A stretch of 64,000 nucleotides of DNA, from NCBI GenBank assembly GCA_001592805.2, contig CP051139.1, positions 4,826,229 to 4,890,228 of the forward strand, in the 5' to 3' direction. Positions 59,922 to 64,000 of this stretch are shown here, piece by piece. The position numbers were made by a program, and so were the translations under genes. Under the pieces are notes generated by a model, which had not been told where the DNA came from, did not search any database, and worked only from the letters and a program-made list of their open reading frames with translations. Numbering within the stretch: position 1 is the first letter of the stretch; each line of letters starts with the position of its first letter. This stretch comes from Peltaster fructicola. Lineage: Eukaryota > Ascomycota > Dothideomycetes.

Positions 59922-62900
59922 GAGTAGAGTTGGGTGAGAAACCCTAACAAATTTCCTCCACACACATGCAGAACTTCTCTCCCTTGCAGACAGAGCTATA
60001 GGCGTGTGAGGAAGCTGATAAATGGATGGATTGAGAGCTCTGATTCGGCTCTAGAAGTCACTCATACAGAGTGAGTCGATCAGAGCCATATTGGTGAAGT
60101 TGGAGATGGAATGAAGTGAAGATGAGATGAAAATCAGGGTCCAGAGGAAGTTTGTTAGTGATTTGCACCAAGCAGTTCTCCACCCTGTAGAATGAGCTAC
60201 AGGCAAGTTATCACAGTGATACATGGCTCAATCGACAGCTCAGAGTCGTAGCTACAAGTCGCTCATACAAAGTGAAGCCATCAGGGCCATATTGACGAAG
60301 TTGAAGGGGGGTACAGGCAGGTATGAGGAATACACACAAGCGTGTATTTCTGAGCATGGAGGAATGTTGTATGAGAATCACACCAGGCACTTCTCTACCA
60401 CCTACACACAGCTACAGAGCAGCTATCAGCCTGGGGGAAGCACCACTGCGTAGAGCTCGTCGAGCGCGTGAGAAGCCTTACTTTCACAGTCCCCCAGCGT
60501 CAGAAATGACTGCCCAGCTCACTGACACAAAGATGGAGAAAGAATGTATGAGAAACACTAATAAATTTCCTCTAACTCGATGTCAGTAGGTCAGGGAGTC
60601 ACTTTTCTCGCCACACACACGTCAACACAGGAAACCACGCACACGAGGGGAGTATTCAGAGCGAGGAGAGCAATTCACTCATACAGAGTGAAGCCATAGG
60701 AGTGATATTGAAGGAGTTGATAGCTGCATGCAGAAAGAGGAAGTTTGGGTGAGAATTACTAACAAATTTCCTCCACCTGAGTGTGTGAAGCACTTCACTT
60801 TGCGCAAACAGCTACAGACGTGCTATGAAGCTGATATGTGGATGGATTGAGAGCTCTCACTCGGCTCTATCACTTCCTCATACAGTGTGAAGTCATAGGA
60901 GCTATATTCGCAGAGTTGTAGGGGGATACAGGCAGGTATGAGATATACACTGTGGGGCGTATTTCTGAGCATGGAGGAATTTTGTATGAGAATCACACCA
61001 ACCGCTTCTCCACCCTGTAGATTCATCAATAATGGTGCTGCACACCTGATTCTAGTGCTAGTGGAGAGCTCAGAGCGTGCGCTTTCCAGAGGCACAGAAA
61101 TCACTTCGATAGCACCATTTTCCGTGAGTGCGCATGGTGAGGTAGAAGCGCATCACACCTGGACAATTTAGTATGGGGAACACTAACAAATTCGTCTGAC
61201 ACATGTGCGCAGCCTTCCCACCATCTAGAAGCAGCTGTAGGTGAGCTATCAGAGTGATATATGGATGGATCGAGAGCTCCGAGTCGCAGCTACAACTCGC
61301 TCATAGAAGTCATCTCAATCAGAGCTGTATTGAGAGAGTTGAGGGGGGATACAGGCAGGTATGAGAAATACACAGCACTGTGTACATGTGGGGATGGAGG
61401 AATTTTGTATGAGAATCACACCAACGACTTCTCCATCACTTTCTCGCAGCTACAGAAGAGTTATCAAGCTGATACATGGCTCAATCGACAGCTATCACTC
61501 GGCGCTAGAAGGCGCTCATAGAGCTCATCTCAATCAGAGCTATATTGGTGAAGTTGAAGATGGGATGAAGTGAAGATGAGATGAAAATAAGGGTCCAGAG
61601 AAGCTTTATATGAGAAACACACCCACCACTTCTCCACCTGATAGAATGAGTTACAGGCTAGCTACGAAGCTGATATATAGATGGATTGAGAGCTCAGAAT
61701 GAGAGCTAGAAGTCGCTCATACAGAGTGAAGCCATAGGACCTATATTGAGAGAGTTGGAGGGGGATACAGGCAGGTATGAGAAGTACTGTAGGGTGAGTA
61801 TATGTCAGAATGGAGGAAGTTTGTATGGCATTTACACCAACGACTTCTCCATCGTCTACACGCAGCTACAAGACAGCTAGCTCATATCTGACATCTGATC
61901 TGAGATGAGACGGTCGAGGAGCTCCTAGAAATCACTGTTTCGAAGCTCCTGTGCGAAAACTCAGAAAGCTCAAAATCAGGCACCAAGGCAGAAAGGGTCT
62001 TGGAGGAGCTTTACTAGCAAAACACACCAACGACTTCTCCACATCCTACAGACAGCTACAGGCCACGTAGAGACATGATATATGGCTTAATCGACAGCCT
62101 AGACTCAGAGCTACGAAGCTGTCATAGAAAGTGAGTCCATTGGGTCAAAACCTGACAAGCTGAATGGCCTGTTGCAGGCGGGTATGAGATGTACGCAGCA
62201 TGTGTATATCTCAGAATGGAGGAAATTTGTATGAGAATCACACCAAGCACTTCTCCATCGTCTACAGACAGCTACAGGCCATATAACTCACTTCTGACAG
62301 CTGATCTGATATGAGACGAGTGAGAAGCTTCTATATATGAGTGTTATGAGCGTAAGGGGTCAATATTGAGAAAGTGAAAAATCAGGCAGTAAGGCATCAA
62401 GGGTCCAAGAGGAACTTTGTATGAGGATTACACCAAGCAGTTCTCCACCTCCTAGAATGAGCTACAGGCCACATAGGAAGCTGATACATGGCTTAATCGA
62501 CAGCTCTCACTCAGAGCTATCACTCTTGTACCAAGTGTGAGACGATTCACTCAGAAATGGACCAGCTGATTGGCCTGTTGCAGGCAGGTATGAGATGTAC
62601 TGTGGGGTGTATTCTTCAGAATGGAGGAAATTTGTATGAGAAATGCACCAAGCAGTTCTCCACCACTTCTGCAGCAGCTACAAGACCACCTATCGCGAAT
62701 CCGAGCTCATATATGAAGTCAGCTCGACGAGGAGCTCCTGGAAAAGCTCGAAAACAGCATAAAAGACGAAAAGTGAAAAAACAGAAAATGGTGATTTTCA
62801 CACGCCAAGACTTTCGAATTTCAGGGTCCATGGAGGAAATTTGTATGGCAAACACACCAAGCACTTCTCCACCCTGTAGAATCACGAGTAATGGTGCTGC

Positions 62901-63060
62901 ATAGCTGATATCAGCGTCAGTGAAGAGCGCAGAAGGTGGCCGTCGATCAGAGACAACAATCAGCTCGATAGCACCATTATTGGTGAGTGCGCAATGTGAC
63001 ATGTGGTCAGAGAATTTCACTTAGGAAATCACTAACAAATTTACTCCACACTCATGTAGG
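59922..63060 (+). repeat. subtelomeric array of about 205-bp half-units (higher-order unit about 405 bp)
   Basis: The anchor TGGAGGAAATTTGTATGAGA followed by a CAC...TTCTCCACC block recurs at 59922, 60144, 60359, 60536, 60737, 60974, 61161, 61397, 61598, 61813, 62003, 62219, 62409, 62624, 62833 and 63010. Between 61598 and 62624 the spacing alternates strictly (215, 190, 216, 190, 215), so two half-unit types make a unit of about 405. One half-type continues with GAATGAGCTACAGGC, the other with (C/T)GTCTACA(C/G)(A/G)CAGCTACA. Short frames reading MEE.CMRI come from the repeat itself. No gene is seen. Confidence 0.9.
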
Positions 63061-63850
63061 CAGCATATCACCATGTATACTCATGCGCAAGCAGCTATAC
63101 ATATAAGTAAGCGGATAGACTCATAGAGCCGAGTGAGAAGAGCTCATAGAAAGAAGAATGAAGTCATTCGGACGTCTGTAGCTGCAGCAGGAAAGACATG
63201 TGTCAGGACATCCACCCCAGACAAAGTTTGGTGAGAGCGCCATACAAAAGAGTCTGAAGGAAGTGCATACAGCATGTAAGTCTCGACTCAGACCAGATGA
63301 ACAGATTGTAAGCGGATAGGAGGACTCAGGGCGATGAGAAGAGCTCATATTTGATGAGATAAGTGAGAATAGTGGAAGCCTCAGGCAGAGACAAGACGAT
63401 GGTGAGATATGAGCTGTCAGGCCATGTAAACTCATGCGCGAGGGTGATGAGAGATAAGTAAGCGGATAGACTCGTAGAGCAGACCGAGAGCTGTCAATCG
63501 AAGGAAGAATCAAGTCATTCAGACACCTGTAGCTCAGGCAGTCAAGGAACATGTGTGTGAGACAAGTTTGTATGGAGAAGGCTAACAAAAGTGTCAGACA
63601 GCAGTGCACAACAGTTGTAAGTCTGGACACAGACCAGATGAACAGTTGGTAAGCGGATAGAACGAATGAGACGAGTGAGTAGAGCTCGTATATGGAGTCG
63701 AAAGTGAGTATATACAGAAGGTCATCAAGTAACAACACCATGTAGGAGACGAACTGAGAGGCGATGTAGAATGATGCGCAAGACAGTGAGAGAGATTCTG
63801 AGTAAGCCATTTGATAGGCTGAGGCGTGCGCATATCTGGAGAAGAAGAAT
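63061..63850 (+). repeat. telomere-adjacent repeat, period about 345 bp
   Basis: AAGCGGATAG recurs at 63109, 63310, 63460 and 63651, with a decayed copy at 63804. Spacings alternate (201, 150, 191, 153), giving a higher-order unit of about 345. The segment CAGACCAGATGAACAG appears in two copies 341 bases apart just before two of the anchors. The open frame 63121-63810 on the minus strand lies wholly in the repeat and is not supported as a gene. Confidence 0.85.
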
Positions 63851-63920
63851 CAGACGAAAAGAGTAAGTGATCGTGCAAGGAGAGTGGGTGGTAGATTGGT
63901 GGGTACATGGTTGTGTTGTC

Positions 63921-64000
63921 TAGGGTAGGGTAGGGTAGGGTAGGGTAGGGTAGGGTAGGGTAGGGTAGGGTAGGGTAGGGTAGGGTAGGGTAGGGTAGGG
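63921..64000 (+). repeat. telomere, (TAGGG)16
   Basis: Sixteen perfect TAGGG pentamers run to the last base of the window, G-rich strand 5'->3' toward the end, as expected for a true right chromosome end. No TTAGGG hexamer is present in the tract. Confidence 0.97.

Noticed and set aside
59922-63060. CRISPR-like reading of the regular subtelomeric repeats
   Set aside because: Units are about 205 bp, tandem and diverged, without short identical repeats and unique spacers, and the genome is fungal.
63121-63810. 229-codon minus-strand open frame next to the telomere
   Set aside because: It lies entirely in the 345-bp telomere-adjacent repeat; its Ser/Leu-rich composition follows from the AG-rich complementary strand.

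Overview
The window looks like one end of a filamentous ascomycete chromosome, probably a dothideomycete-type fungus (class is a weak inference). Evidence: short spliceosomal introns, a HET/NACHT/ankyrin gene, a DHA1-type MFS transporter, an UNC93-like transporter relic, a NorB/AAD-type aldo/keto reductase, and a perfect G-rich telomere tract running 5'->3' to the last base. The telomere repeat is the pentamer TAGGG (16 perfect copies, 63921-64000), not the TTAGGG hexamer usual in filamentous ascomycetes.

Left part (1-18.2 kb), gene-bearing but heavily decayed. A BTB/POZ pseudogene runs off the left edge. It is followed by an intact four-exon MFS transporter (1324-2951), a HET-domain reading frame (3445-4368) and the broken NACHT-ankyrin remainder of the same ancestral gene (to 6555). 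Next come an intact glutathione S-transferase (7922-8557) and an UNC93-like transporter pseudogene with many stops (11624-12865). An ankyrin-repeat gene (14788-15546, minus) and a two-exon gene for a small secreted protein (16047-16684, plus) are divergent. The last gene (17096-18232, minus) encodes an uncharacterised protein with an R-x4-H motif like that of HEPN domains.

Middle part (18.2-59.9 kb), a gene desert of about 41 kb. Its base composition is not AT-rich and I see no transposon coding sequence. The only convincing gene is an intact aldo/keto reductase (39993-41069, minus). Where I could read structure in the desert, it is decayed tandem repeats of unrelated unit lengths: about 30, 41, 44, 50, 52, 55, 56, 63, 140 and 158 bp. 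The clearest is a ten-unit 158-bp array at 51.9-53.45 kb. A perfect 16-bp-arm hairpin sits at 23026-23061.

Right end (59.9-64.0 kb), layered subtelomere. An array of about 205-bp half-units forms a higher-order unit of about 405 bp. It passes into a second family with a higher-order period of about 345 bp next to the telomere, and then the TAGGG tract.

The genes do not form one pathway. Self/non-self recognition (HET-NACHT), transport, detoxification (GST, AKR) and a secreted protein are typical accessory content. Stop codons in the two best pseudogenes are often TAG at places where CAG or TGG is expected, which would fit old C-to-T mutation such as mild RIP. I ran no similarity search: family names come from motif recognition.
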